Source of the DNA: Paraburkholderia sp. BL9I2N2
GTDB lineage: Bacteria; Pseudomonadota; Gammaproteobacteria; Burkholderiales; Burkholderiaceae
Reading direction: 5' to 3'
NCBI RefSeq assembly: GCF_004339745.1
Contig: NZ_SMGP01000001.1
Location: forward strand, 1,798,001-1,862,000
DNA: 64,000 nt
The notes under the pieces: model-generated
What the model was told of the DNA's origin: nothing
What the model saw: the letters and a program-made list of their open reading frames with translations, nothing else
Database searches by the model: none
In this document: piece after piece, positions 55,323-64,000 of the stretch
Position numbering within the stretch: the first letter of the stretch is position 1
Layout: every line of letters starts with the position of its first letter
Position numbers and translations under genes: made by a program

Positions 55323-56353
55323 ATGAGTTCAAGCAAATCATCCCCCATTCCCGCGACGTTGATACCGGGCGACGGCATCGGCCCGGAAATCACCGCTGCC
55401 ACAGTCAAGGTACTCGACGCATTAGGCGCGCCCTTTGCGTGGGACATTCAGCACGCGGGCATAGCCGGAATCGAACGTGGCGGCGAACCATTGCCGGAGA
55501 CGACGCTCGACAGCATTCGCCGCACGAGGCTCGCGTTGAAAGGGCCGTTGACCACACCCGTAGGCGGAGGATTTCGCTCCGTCAATGTGCGGCTGCGCGA
55601 GGCGTTTTCGCTCTACGCCAATCTCCGGCCGGTGCGCACCATCGTGCCCGGGCGCTATGACATATCGATATCGTGCTGGTGCGCGAGAACATCGGGGGGC
55701 TTTATGTGGCGCACGAACATTACATTCCGATAGGTGACGATCCGCATGGCGTCGCCGTTCTGACGGGAATGAACACGCGCGAAGGTTGCCGGCGCATCGC
55801 GCAATACGCGTTCGATTACGCGGTCGAGCATGGACGCAAAAAAATCACCGTCGTTCACAAGGCGAATGTGCTGAAGGCGCTGACCGGTCTTTTCCTCGAG
55901 ACGGCGCGAGAGGTTGCGCGCGACTACGAGGGCAGGGTGGCCGTCGACGATCGCATCGTCGACGCCTGTGCGATGCAGCTCGTGTTGAATCCGTGGCAGT
56001 TCGACATGCTGCTGTGCACGAATCTGTTCGGCGATATTCTCTCGGACGAACTCGCGGGACTGGTCGGCGGACTCGGCCTCGCGCCCGGCGCGAATATCGG
56101 CGCCGACGCCGCCATTTTCGAAGCCGTGCACGGCTCGGCGCCGGATATCGCCGGGCGCGGCATTGCCAATCCTGTCTCGCAGATGCTGGCCGCGGGCCTG
56201 ATGCTCGAACACGTCGGCGCGGGCAATCTTGCGCAGCGCCTCAATCAGGCGATCAGACAGACGCTCAACGACGACAACGTGCGCACGCCCGATCTGGGCG
56301 GGCATGCATCGACGGCGGTATTTACGGACGCACTGATCGCGCGGCTCGGTTGA
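55323..56353 (+). pseudogene. Isocitrate/isopropylmalate-dehydrogenase-like gene, frameshifted
   Basis: The N-terminal part (55323 to about 55665) reads PATLIPGDGIGPEITAATVKVLDALG, GPLTTPVGGGFRSVNVRLRE and LRPVRTIVPGRYD. The C-terminal part in the -1 frame (about 55665-56353) reads IDIVLVRENIGGLYVAHEHY, VVHKANVLKALTGLFLE, NLFGDILSDELAGL and EAVHGSAPDIAGRG. The join at 55660-55670 lacks one base; inserting one after the GRYD codons restores DDIDIVLVREN. All catalytic motifs of NAD-dependent decarboxylating dehydrogenases are present, so it is either a recent pseudogene or a sequencing error. A strong AAGGAG ribosome site precedes the ATG. Substrate unknown. Confidence 0.85.
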
Positions 56354-56434
56354 GCGGGGCCGCGAGGATATCGCTGCCGCTTCCATTGCGACGGGCGTTG
56401 CCGCCCGGCGCAGGAACCGGCGGCGATCGGCGCG

Positions 56435-57805
56435 TCAATGCTTCACTTCGAGATCTTCCAGACTGATGTTGGTCGTATCCACGGCGACGATCGCGGCAAC
56501 GAGCGCACAGGCAAACCACGCCGCGGCGCCGATGCCGATCAACCAGCTATGCCCCGCACCGATCCCCAGCAGGAACGACGCGACGAGCGGCGCGAAAAAA
56601 CCGCCCAACCGGCTGAGCGCGAAGCTGATGCCGGCACCGCGCGCCCGGATGCCCGTCGGATAGATTTCAGCCTCATACGTATGCAGCAACGGGCCGTTGA
56701 TGAAAATCATGGCCTCGGTGAGAAAGCCGAACAGCACGATCATGTAGGTCGAGTCGGCCAGCAGAAAACACAGGCCGAAGATCATATTCAGCACATACGC
56801 GAACGCCATGCCCCATTTGCGCTGGATCTTGTCCGTAATGTAGACGGAGACCAGACAGCCGACCGGGTACGCGATCTGGATGACGGCGGTGTAGGTCAGC
56901 GCGTGCACGATCGAATAGCCGCGCGAGTAAAGGAAGAACGGCACGAACGTGGCAAAGCCGTATGCACCGAATCCCTGCAGCAGTTCGATTCCCCACGCAC
57001 TCATGGTTCTGCGGAGATAGGCGCGCGACAGCAGCAGGCTGATCGGCGATACGCCGCTCTCGATTTCGTATTCCGTTTTCGGCGGGGGCGGCAGCATCAC
57101 GAGGTTCTTTTCGCGCATGACGCGGCGCTCGATTTTATCCATCACGTCGTCGGCTTCGTTGCGCCGGCCCATGCGTTCCAGCCAGCGCGGCGACTCGGGC
57201 AAGCCCACGCGCAGCAGAAGCGATGAAAAGCCGCCGAGCGCCGCGAGCAGCAATGCGATGCGAAATCCTGGTAGCGGCAAGTCATTCAGCGGCACGAGCA
57301 GCATCGAGGCGAAACCGCCCACCGTGCCGCCGAGAAAGCCAATCGTCAGCGCGAAGCTCGACATTTTGCCGCGCGCTCGCGCGGGCGACAGTTCCTGCAC
57401 GTAGGTCGTCGACAACGGCAATTCCGCGCCGGTGCCGATGCCCGCAATAAACAGCGCGATCAGCAATACCGTGGCATTCGGTGAGAACGCGGCGAGCAGC
57501 GCGCCGGTCGCGAGAATGCAGAGGTCGAGCGTGAAAGCGCCGCGCCGGCCGATCTTGTCGGCCACCGTGCTCAAGCCGACCGCGCCCACGAACGTGCCGA
57601 AAAAAAGCGCCAGCGGCAATTCGGTGGCGAGATGCGGTTGCCCGAGGTAAGCGAAGAAATGCGCGGAAATGGGCCCAACTGAAAATAGCATGTACGAATC
57701 CCAGAACGTGCCAAGCGAAATCAGCAGAATCGATAAGCGCAGGTAGTTCGATTCGGGAAGGCGCTCGATTCGCGCGGCGATGGGAATGCGCAGGTTGGTT
57801 GTCAT
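56435..57805 (-). CDS. MFS transporter (sugar/organic-acid type)
   Basis: A 456-residue permease with 12 predicted helices, starting MTTNLRIPIAARIERLPESN at 57805; a 39-residue upstream extension is rejected. Motifs: GTFWDSYMLFSVGPIS in helix 1, VADKIGRRGAF loop 2-3, LFIAGIGTGAELPLSTTYVQEL helix 4, PESPRWLERMGRRNEAD after helix 6. Similar to SP/AAHS-type carriers of aromatic or organic acids. It lies downstream of the porin gene in the same direction, so porin and permease may be a joint uptake route for the island's substrate. Confidence 0.9.
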   Translation of the reverse strand: MTTNLRIPIAARIERLPESNYLRLSILLISLGTFWDSYMLFSVGPISAHFFAYLGQPHLATELPLALFFGTFVGAVGLSTVADKIGRRGAFTLDLCILATGALLAAFSPNATVLLIALFIAGIGTGAELPLSTTYVQELSPARARGKMSSFALTIGFLGGTVGGFASMLLVPLNDLPLPGFRIALLLAALGGFSSLLLRVGLPESPRWLERMGRRNEADDVMDKIERRVMREKNLVMLPPPPKTEYEIESGVSPISLLLSRAYLRRTMSAWGIELLQGFGAYGFATFVPFFLYSRGYSIVHALTYTAVIQIAYPVGCLVSVYITDKIQRKWGMAFAYVLNMIFGLCFLLADSTYMIVLFGFLTEAMIFINGPLLHTYEAEIYPTGIRARGAGISFALSRLGGFFAPLVASFLLGIGAGHSWLIGIGAAAWFACALVAAIVAVDTTNISLEDLEVKH

Positions 57806-57921
57806 GGTGCATCCTTGTGTCCGTTGGGACTGCGCACGTTCATTGCGCGCGGGCGTCACGCGCAAACGTGGGAGAAAGCGGCTGGTGTCGGCGGCTCGGA
57901 TCGCGTGCGGAGTGAGTTTCA

Positions 57922-59100
57922 TCAGAACTTGTGGCGAAAGCCGAGCGACACGACGGTCTGGTTATTGCTGTTCGACGCGGTGACCTGATTGATCGCCGCG
58001 ACCGCCGGCTTGCCGGTCGAGTCTACCCCTGAGGCGTGTTGATAAACGCCGACCAGATACAAATCGGTTCGCTTCGAAAGAAAGTAGTCCACGCCGAGCG
58101 TGCCCTGGTGGTACTGGGCCGCATCTGCACCGTTCACCGAACTGCCGCGCGTGTAGTCGTATTCGAGCCCGACCAGCAGACTGGCCAGCACCTGGTACTT
58201 GAAACTGAGTTCGACGTTATTGAATGTCACTTCACCGCCGAGGTGGCGTGGATTCGGGCCGCTTTGCGCGGTATTGCCGAGTCCCATGAATTTGGTGTTC
58301 GAATAGGTCGCGCCGAGCGTGGCGGCGCCGATCGTGTAATTGCCGCCGGCGCCGATCACCTGATAGGTATTCGCCGACGCGTAGCCGCTGTACACAGGGC
58401 TCGTGATCGAATTGGCCGCTGGCGTGGCCGTGCCCGTCGTGCTGTTGCCGAAGAAACTGACGTTCGGATTTCGCACGTTGAGATACGCGGCGCCGAGCGC
58501 GAGCGGTCCGTTCGTATAGCCGGCGCCGAGCGACCACACCTGATTCTGCGTGACGTTGCCCGCCACGCCGCCCAGACTGTACAGACCGCCGAACGTGATG
58601 CCGTCGTAGTTCGCGCTCGCGTATTTGACCGAGTTGTTGGTGCGTTGGCTATTGTCGAAGTTATCGAGGTCGCCGGGGTGCGAACCGATCGTGCCGCCCC
58701 ACTGATCGCCCACCGTCAGCGGTCCGATATAGTCGACCACCGAATCATATTGACGTCCCAGCGTGACGGAGCCGAAGCGCGTGGACGTCAACCCGACGTA
58801 GGCCTGCCGGCCGAACATCAGGCCGCCCTGGCCCAGTTTGCCGGTGCCGAGATCGAAGCCGTTCTCCAACCTGAAGATGGCGCTCAGGCCGCCGCCGAGA
58901 TCTTCCGAGCCACGAAACCCCCAACGGCTGCCACCCTGCGCGGCCGTGGTCAGGTTGTACAGGTGCTTGCCTCCTGCGTTGCTGTTGTATTCGGGCCCTT
59001 CGTCGATCATTCCGTACAGCGTGAGGCTCGACTGGGCGAAAGCGGATGGCGCGGTTGCGGCAATGATTGCCAGCAGTCCCGCCGTGGACATCATCTTCAT
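57922..59100 (-). CDS. Gram-negative trimeric porin (Porin_4 type)
   Basis: A 392-residue outer-membrane porin starting MKMMSTAGLLAIIAATAPSAFAQ at 59100 with a signal peptide cut after AFA. Typical sequence: SSLTLYGMIDEGPEYNSNAGG, GSRWGFRGSEDLGGGLSAIFRLENGFD (in two parts), LFGRQAYVGLTSTRFGSVTLGRQYD, and terminal Phe in SLGFRHKF for outer-membrane insertion. Burkholderia genomes carry many such porins near transport and catabolic genes. 43 bp from the ThDP-enzyme gene stop, same strand, so likely cotranscribed (ThDP enzyme, porin, MFS). Confidence 0.94.
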   Translation of the reverse strand: MKMMSTAGLLAIIAATAPSAFAQSSLTLYGMIDEGPEYNSNAGGKHLYNLTTAAQGGSRWGFRGSEDLGGGLSAIFRLENGFDLGTGKLGQGGLMFGRQAYVGLTSTRFGSVTLGRQYDSVVDYIGPLTVGDQWGGTIGSHPGDLDNFDNSQRTNNSVKYASANYDGITFGGLYSLGGVAGNVTQNQVWSLGAGYTNGPLALGAAYLNVRNPNVSFFGNSTTGTATPAANSITSPVYSGYASANTYQVIGAGGNYTIGAATLGATYSNTKFMGLGNTAQSGPNPRHLGGEVTFNNVELSFKYQVLASLLVGLEYDYTRGSSVNGADAAQYHQGTLGVDYFLSKRTDLYLVGVYQHASGVDSTGKPAVAAINQVTASNSNNQTVVSLGFRHKF

Positions 59101-59143
59101 GTTGTCTCCTTGCGTGTCTCTAGTTGTAGGGTGATAACCGCAA

Positions 59144-60844
59144 TCAGGGCTCCTGGTTGAGCGCCATCGACGGCACGCTCGAAAGTGGCTGAACGGATTC
59201 GATGCTCGACATGACTTCGATGAAATAGGGCCGCTGTGCCGCGAGGCCGCGTTGGACGGCTGCGTCGATTTCGTCTGAAGCCGTGACGCGCTCGGCGTCG
59301 ATGCCGAACGCGCCGGCAATCAGGGTGAAATCCGGATTGGTCAGCGTGGTGCCGATATGCCGTCCCGGATAGGTGCGATCCTGGTGAACGCGGATCGATC
59401 CGTAGCAGCTGTTGTTGGAGAGAATGAAGAGGATCGGCAAGCGGCGCGCCACTGCGGCAATCATCTCGTTGCCGGTCATGGCAAAGCCGCCGTCGCCGAC
59501 GAGGCAGATCGTTTTCTGCGCCGGCAAGCGTAGCTGCGTCGCAATGGCGGCCGGCGTGCCGTAACCCATTGCGCCGGACAGCGGTGACATCAGGCGTTGC
59601 GGATAGCGAAAAGGAAAATGGCGGTACACGGGCGCGGCGAACGTGCCGGCATCGACGCAGATCACGGCATCCACGGGGGCATGCTCCGCCAGTGAGCGAA
59701 CGACGTCGACGAATCGCACGCCAGCGCCAGTGTCGCCGTTGCTGTCGCCAGGTTCGACGGTGCGGTGCGGCCATTCGGCGATGCGCGTGGCGATGCCTCG
59801 CAAGCGCATAGACCATCGTTGCGAACGCGCTGGTGAACGATGCACACCAACGAGCGCATCGGCAAGCGCCACGGGATCGCACACGACACCGATATCCGGC
59901 GCCACATGCAGGCCGACGGCGTGGCCGTCCGCGTGGCAATGCACGAATGTCTGCGCCGCGCGCGGCGGCTTCGGGAAGCGATAACCCTGTGTCGTGATAT
60001 CGCCGAGCCGCGTGCCGAGTGCGAGCACGAAGTCGCTCGACTCGAAGGCTTCGATCTGCTCCGCCGGATTGGCCAATCCCAGGTCGCCCGCATACAGCGG
60101 ATGCCGGTTGGGGAAAATGTCCTGGCGTCGAAACGACACCGCGACGGGAACGTCGTACGTTTGCGCGAACCTCAGCAGCGACTCGCGCCCGCGCGGCGCC
60201 TCGAACGCGCCGCCGGCGATGATGAGCGGCCGCTGCGCCTGTTCGAGCAGACGGGCGATACGTTCGAGCGTTGCGTCGGAGGGGATTGTCGCTACGGCAG
60301 GCGGCACCTGCCATGCATCCGACTCGACCTGCTGCTGTTGAATATCTTCGGGTACGACCAGCACGACGGCGCCGGGCGTGTCGGCCATTGCAATACGCAG
60401 CGCCTTGAACGCGGCGGTCGCCAACTGTTCCGGCGCCGTGACTTCCACGACCCATTTGGCGATCGACCCGTACATCCTTTGATAGTCGATCTCCTGAAAT
60501 GCTTCCTTGCGCAAATCCGCTTTGGGGATCTGTCCGACGATCAACAGCAGAGGAATGCCGTCCTGTTGCGCGGTATGCAAAGCAATCGACGCGTTGCTCG
60601 CGCCGGGTCCACGGCTGACCATGACGACACCGGGACGGCGCGTCAGGCGTCCGTCCGCGCATGCCATGAAACCGGCGCCCGCTTCGTGGCGGCATGTCAC
60701 CACGTCGATCTGCGGAAAGTCCGCGAGCGCATCGAGAATCCCCAGATAACTTTCACCGGGCACCAGAAAAACGCGATCGATTCCGTTTGCGGCGAGCACG
60801 GAAAGCAGGGCGTGGGATGAAGTCGTTGCGGTTGCAGGATTCAT
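59144..60844 (-). CDS. Thiamine-diphosphate-dependent enzyme, acetolactate-synthase family
   Basis: A 566-residue ThDP enzyme starting MNPATATTSSHALLSVLAANGIDRV (in part) at 60844; the 92-residue upstream extension is rejected. Catalytic Glu54 in CRHEAGAGFMACADG, SRGPGASNASIALHTAQQD, IVGQIPKADLRKEAFQE, and the ThDP motif GDGGFAMTGNEM ... NNSCYGSIRVHQ. It could be a decarboxylase, synthase or carboligase on a 2-oxoacid; the active-site loop does not decide. It is divergent from a LysR gene and carries the 17-bp palindrome 82 bp upstream, shared with the dehydrogenase-like gene. Starts an operon with porin and MFS. Confidence 0.9.
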   Translation of the reverse strand: MNPATATTSSHALLSVLAANGIDRVFLVPGESYLGILDALADFPQIDVVTCRHEAGAGFMACADGRLTRRPGVVMVSRGPGASNASIALHTAQQDGIPLLLIVGQIPKADLRKEAFQEIDYQRMYGSIAKWVVEVTAPEQLATAAFKALRIAMADTPGAVVLVVPEDIQQQQVESDAWQVPPAVATIPSDATLERIARLLEQAQRPLIIAGGAFEAPRGRESLLRFAQTYDVPVAVSFRRQDIFPNRHPLYAGDLGLANPAEQIEAFESSDFVLALGTRLGDITTQGYRFPKPPRAAQTFVHCHADGHAVGLHVAPDIGVVCDPVALADALVGVHRSPARSQRWSMRLRGIATRIAEWPHRTVEPGDSNGDTGAGVRFVDVVRSLAEHAPVDAVICVDAGTFAAPVYRHFPFRYPQRLMSPLSGAMGYGTPAAIATQLRLPAQKTICLVGDGGFAMTGNEMIAAVARRLPILFILSNNSCYGSIRVHQDRTYPGRHIGTTLTNPDFTLIAGAFGIDAERVTASDEIDAAVQRGLAAQRPYFIEVMSSIESVQPLSSVPSMALNQEP

Positions 60845-60926
60845 GAGCCGTAAATAGAAGTGGGCGAAAGGGGAGTCGACGGGTCCATTGTTGTTTTGAT
60901 CGCCGTGCAGCATCAATCGGATCGCC

Positions 60927-60943
60927 GGCATATCAGCTATGCC
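60927..60943. promoter_or_regulatory. 17-bp palindromic operator, copy 2
   Basis: GGCATATCAGCTATGCC on plus; the full inverted repeat is CGGCATA-N5-TATGCCG (60926-60944). On minus, reading toward the ThDP gene, it is GGCATAGCTGATATGCC, one base different from copy 1. A half-site GGCATA is also at 61088-61093 near the LysR start. Confidence 0.7.
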
Positions 60944-61125
60944 GCTATCGATGCTTTCTCTCTCGCGAAGAACGGTCTGCATTTCCTGTCGGGCGCCAGC
61001 GTGTCGGCGCGCTTGTGTGATGCCAATTGAAAGACTGTAGAAGAAGTGCGGTTTGCGTGGAAATACCAATTGAATGAGTCCATCATAGGCATAACCTCTG
61101 ACCGTTAAACTCAGGATCACGAATC

Positions 61126-62136
61126 ATGGATACCCGTCAGCTTCGGTACTTCGTTGCGATCGTCGATTGCGGCAGCATGGGCAAGGCCGCCGAGAAGCTG
61201 TATGTCGCGCAGCCTTCGCTGAGCCAGCAGATGAGCCGCCTCGAGGAGGAACTCGAAACGAAGCTGTTGATCAGAAGCCGGCAAGGCGTGGCGCCGACCG
61301 CCGCGGGCCAGTCGCTCTATCGTCATAGCCGGCTGGTATTGCGGCAAATGGAAGAACTCAAGCAGGAAGTGCGGGAAGGCGGAAATGCCGAGAGCGGTAC
61401 CGTCGCCGTGGGTTTTCCGACCACCATGGCGTCGATTCTCGCCATGCCGCTATTCGCGCGCATTCAGGAGCGCTTTCCTCGCATCCGTTTGCAGTTCTTT
61501 GAAAGCATGAGTGGCTTTATCAGCGAACTACTCGCGAACGAACGCATCGATCTGGCCATTCTGTTTCGCGATGCGGACACGCTGGGCGTGACCGCGCTGC
61601 CGGTTCTCGAAGAACAGCTGTACGTATTCGGCGAGCCGGGCGGAACAGTGGGTGCGCTTGCACAAACCTGCACCCTCGCGCAACTCAGCGGCGTGAAACT
61701 CGTGGCGCCCGGCATCTCGAACGGTTTGCGCCTGTTGCTCGAACGGGTGTTCGCGCGCGAGAACGTCGAGCTGAATATCGTCGCCGATATCGACTCGCTT
61801 CCCACGCTCATCTCCGTTGCACAATCGGGCGCGGCGTGCACGATCCTGCCGGTGTCGGCATTGGCGCAACGCGATCCGGCAAGGCGCCCACGAGTGCGCA
61901 GGATCGTCGACCCGGCGTTGAAGCGCCCGGCGAGCGTCTGCTGGTCCAGCGCGACGCCGATGAACTCCGCGACTTCCGTGGTGTGTCAGACCATCGTCGA
62001 TCTGATTCACGAACTGTCCGCGCAGGGCGAGTGGTCCGGCATCACGCTGCTCGACCCCGCCATGAATCATGCACGCGTCACCTCGCATCGCAGCGAAGAG
62101 GCGAATGTGTTTCGCCGGTTCGCTCATATGCGGTGA
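61126..62136 (+). CDS. LysR-family regulator, Nac-like
   Basis: A 336-residue regulator starting MDTRQLRYFVAIVDCGSMGKAAEKLYVAQP (in two parts), with the HTH at 17-40 and EEELETKLLIRSRQGVAPTAAG. The N-terminal region resembles nitrogen-assimilation-control-type LysR proteins. Effector domain about 90-295, followed by a ~35-residue tail not typical of the family. Divergent from the ThDP-enzyme operon with 281 bp between, which contains the 17-bp palindrome; it probably shares targets with the LysR at 54223. Confidence 0.92.
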   Translation: MDTRQLRYFVAIVDCGSMGKAAEKLYVAQPSLSQQMSRLEEELETKLLIRSRQGVAPTAAGQSLYRHSRLVLRQMEELKQEVREGGNAESGTVAVGFPTTMASILAMPLFARIQERFPRIRLQFFESMSGFISELLANERIDLAILFRDADTLGVTALPVLEEQLYVFGEPGGTVGALAQTCTLAQLSGVKLVAPGISNGLRLLLERVFARENVELNIVADIDSLPTLISVAQSGAACTILPVSALAQRDPARRPRVRRIVDPALKRPASVCWSSATPMNSATSVVCQTIVDLIHELSAQGEWSGITLLDPAMNHARVTSHRSEEANVFRRFAHMR

Positions 62137-62193
62137 GCGCCTCGCGCGACGGCCTTCCATGAAGCCGCGCGTGCAAACTCCTATCGCTCGTCT

Positions 62194-63588
62194 TCAGGAC
62201 GCCGGCGACTTCGCGTGCTTATGATCCGCGCTCAAGTCCACGCCCGCGAGAATTTCCCGCTCGACATCTTCGAGCGTTTTGCGGCGCGTTTCCGGACCGA
62301 CCGCGAGCACCAGCAGGCACAACAGCAGCAGCACGCTTGCCAGCATCACGAACACGGCGAACGAGCCAAAGCCATTCAGCACGAACAACACGAAATACGG
62401 CATGATCGCGGCCGACACTCGTCCAACTGCGGTGGACGCGCCAAAGCCCGTGCCACGGATATCGGTCGGAAAGAGTTCGGGCAGGTAGACTGCGAGCACC
62501 GTATTCGCGGTGATCTGCACGAATAGCACTTCGAGAAAGCCGGTGGTGACGAGCAGCCAGGCGGGCGCATCGAGTGCGAACGCATAGCCGATGCCGACGG
62601 CGGCCGCCAGAAACGACGCCGTCGCCACCACGGTCCGGCGCCCCAGCCGGTCGACGAGAAAAATCGGAATCAGCATGCCGATCGGCGCGCCCATTGCCAT
62701 CACCGCGGAGTAGGTGAGCGAGTGCACGATCGACTGGCCACGATGCAGCAGCAGCGTCGGCACCCAGCCGATGAAACCGTACTGGCTCGCGAGGATCAGC
62801 GACACGATCGCAAAACAGAACAGCGTGCGCCCGAGCCGATGGCGGCCGAACAGCGCGGTCCACGGCAACTCATTGCGCTCCGGCAGGAAGCTCGCCGGCG
62901 CGACGCGCGGCGCGTGCGCGTCGCCGGTATTTTCGAGCCACAGGGCGTCGAGCACCTCATGCATTTCCGCGGTGCGGCCCTGACGTTCGAGCCAGCGCGG
63001 CGATTCCGGCAGCGCCCGGCGCAGATACCAGACGATCAGTGCCGGCACCGCGCCCACCACGAACATTGCGCGCCAGCCGACAGCCGGCAGAAACCATGCG
63101 CCGACGAATGCCGACAGCGGCTGCGCGCAATTCACCAGCAGCCCGAGCGTCACGCCCCAGCGTCCGCGGCAATGCGCGGGCGTCATCTCAGCCATGATCG
63201 CGTAGCCCACCACCAACTCGCCGCCCAGTCCGATCCCGGCGATGAAGCGCAAGATCACGACCAGCGTGAACGAGGGCGCCGCCGCGGTCGCGAGCGTCGC
63301 GAGGCTGAACAGCAGCAGATTGAACTGGTAGAGCGATTTGCGTCCGAAGCGATCGGCGAGCGTGCCGCTCATGACCGAACCGATCGCGAGCCCGAAGAAG
63401 GTGGCGAAGATGAATTGCGCGACGCCGCCGGTGCCGGTGAAGTTCGTGTGCACCATCGAAGCCACCACGCCCGATTGCATGAACAACTCGAACGCATCGA
63501 TCAGCATGCCCGCGCCGAGCAGCCAGAACATCCGGCGGTGCGCCGCGCCGACAGGCATCCGTTCGATAGTTGCCTCTGCGATCGACAT
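62194..63588 (-). CDS. MFS transporter (organic-acid type)
   Basis: A 464-residue permease with 12 helices. Motifs: GMLIDAFELFMQSGVV in helix 1, LADRFGRKSLYQF loop, RFIAGIGLGGELVVGYAIMAEM helix 4, LPESPRWLERQGR after helix 6, and LPELFPTDIRGTGFG helix 10. Resembles SP/AAHS carriers of carboxylates. It follows the TauD-family dioxygenase by 58 bp in the same direction, so the two are a likely operon: uptake then oxidation of the same or a related substrate. Confidence 0.92.
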   Translation of the reverse strand: MSIAEATIERMPVGAAHRRMFWLLGAGMLIDAFELFMQSGVVASMVHTNFTGTGGVAQFIFATFFGLAIGSVMSGTLADRFGRKSLYQFNLLLFSLATLATAAAPSFTLVVILRFIAGIGLGGELVVGYAIMAEMTPAHCRGRWGVTLGLLVNCAQPLSAFVGAWFLPAVGWRAMFVVGAVPALIVWYLRRALPESPRWLERQGRTAEMHEVLDALWLENTGDAHAPRVAPASFLPERNELPWTALFGRHRLGRTLFCFAIVSLILASQYGFIGWVPTLLLHRGQSIVHSLTYSAVMAMGAPIGMLIPIFLVDRLGRRTVVATASFLAAAVGIGYAFALDAPAWLLVTTGFLEVLFVQITANTVLAVYLPELFPTDIRGTGFGASTAVGRVSAAIMPYFVLFVLNGFGSFAVFVMLASVLLLLCLLVLAVGPETRRKTLEDVEREILAGVDLSADHKHAKSPAS

Positions 63589-63646
63589 GGTGTCTTCCTC
63601 CAGAATTACGCGTCTCGTTCCCGAGTGTTTGAGGCTCCTCGCGGAT

Positions 63647-64000
63647 CTACACCGGCCGGGTGCCGCGCAACTGGACGCGATGCATCAGGCGCCGCTGGCC
63701 GGGATAATCGTCGAGCGCGAGATGCTGGCAACAGCGGTTGTCCCAGAACGCAATCGAACCGGGAGCCCAGCGGAAGCGGCAGGTGAATTCGGGTCGCGTC
63801 GAGTGTTCGAACAGGAAGCGCAGCAACGGTGCGCTTTCGGCCACCGTCATATCCTCAAAACGTTCCGTATGCAGCGAATTGACGAACAGCGCTTTCTTGC
63901 CGGTCTCGGGGTGCGTCCTGATGACCGGATGCACCGCTGACAGCGTCGTATGGCTGCCGTAACCCTGGCCCTGCGCGAGTACGTCTTCGGCTTCGAGCGA
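63647..64000 (-). CDS. TauD/TfdA-family 2-oxoglutarate-dependent dioxygenase, partial (N-terminus outside window)
   Basis: The frame runs off the right edge; about 117 C-terminal residues are visible. It reads GQGYGSHTTLSAVHPVIRTH then PETGKKALFVNSLHTERFEDM, RFRWAPGSIAFWDNRCCQHLALDDYP and GQRRLMHRVQLRGTRP. The C-terminal iron-binding His and the 2-oxoglutarate Arg lie in RRLMHRV. The family oxidises taurine, 2,4-D, sulfonates and related acids. Upstream of an MFS permease. An internal Met at 63934 is not the start because the frame continues beyond it with family motifs. Confidence 0.9.
   Translation of the reverse strand, partial: SLEAEDVLAQGQGYGSHTTLSAVHPVIRTHPETGKKALFVNSLHTERFEDMTVAESAPLLRFLFEHSTRPEFTCRFRWAPGSIAFWDNRCCQHLALDDYPGQRRLMHRVQLRGTRPV

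Overview
The window is a high-GC Gram-negative chromosome segment. It most resembles Burkholderiaceae (Paraburkholderia/Burkholderia/Caballeronia), probably a secondary, catabolism-rich replicon. Pointers are a 16-strand-type Gram-negative porin, a DUF2760/Hsp70 chaperone-like cluster, five LysR regulators, several aromatic or organic-acid catabolic genes and a copper-efflux operon. This is inference from gene content; no rRNA, tRNA, CRISPR array, insertion sequence or phage gene was seen.

Layout. 1-3.3 kb: minus-strand operon of DUF2760 protein and two Hsp70-like proteins (the second cut by the window edge). 3.6-5.3 kb: LysR gene divergent from an F420/NADP-reductase-like oxidoreductase. 5.7-13.9 kb: signalling region with a PAS histidine kinase, a receiver-only response regulator, a SulP transporter carrying STAS and cyclic-nucleotide-binding domains, and a divergent SAM-cyclase-AAA-TPR protein. 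14.1-15.7 kb: MltF-like lytic transglycosylase. 15.9-23.7 kb: formaldehyde detoxification genes (gfa-like, glutathione-dependent formaldehyde dehydrogenase) divergent from a VanA/VanB-like Rieske demethylase pair and an amino-acid-type binding protein. Next come a histidine-ammonia-lyase-family protein that lacks the Ala-Ser-Gly triad needed for the MIO cofactor, and a GcvA-like LysR gene. 24-26.4 kb: class I aldolase, RcnB-like and TMEM175-like proteins. 26.5-28.3 kb: MOSC-reductase fusion. 28.3-35.1 kb: EmrAB-type tripartite efflux operon, a tandem ABM-like protein and a LysR gene. 35-37 kb: Mug glycosylase and a GlxA-like regulator. 37.4-42.5 kb: stand-alone 2-oxoglutarate dehydrogenase E1 and acetolactate-synthase-like enzyme. 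42.6-49.5 kb: copper/silver efflux operon (CusCBA, CusF). 49.6-50.1 kb: two abutting gene remnants. 50.4-64 kb: catabolic island with two isocitrate-lyase/PEP-mutase-family lyases, a LigI-like hydrolase, a degenerate HD protein, a frameshifted isocitrate/isopropylmalate-dehydrogenase-like gene, porin, two MFS permeases, a ThDP enzyme, a TauD-family dioxygenase and two LysR genes.

The most interesting point is the 16-24 kb region. A 43-bp element (17852-17894 on plus, 22732-22690 on minus) occurs without gaps upstream of both the Rieske oxygenase operon and the MIO-less lyase gene. It contains the LysR-type dyad TTAG-N5-CTAA (TTAG-N5-CTAT in the second copy). This ties demethylase, reductase, binding protein, lyase and the LysR protein into one probable regulon, with formaldehyde disposal genes next door. 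I infer a catabolic route for a methylated aromatic or imidazole amino-acid derivative, such as a betaine like ergothioneine, in which the lyase would expel a good leaving group without MIO. In the 50-64 kb island a near-identical 17-bp palindrome sits upstream of both the dehydrogenase-like gene and the ThDP enzyme, pointing to a second shared regulon. A third case is a ~180-bp duplicated promoter block in front of the efflux operon and the ABM-like gene.
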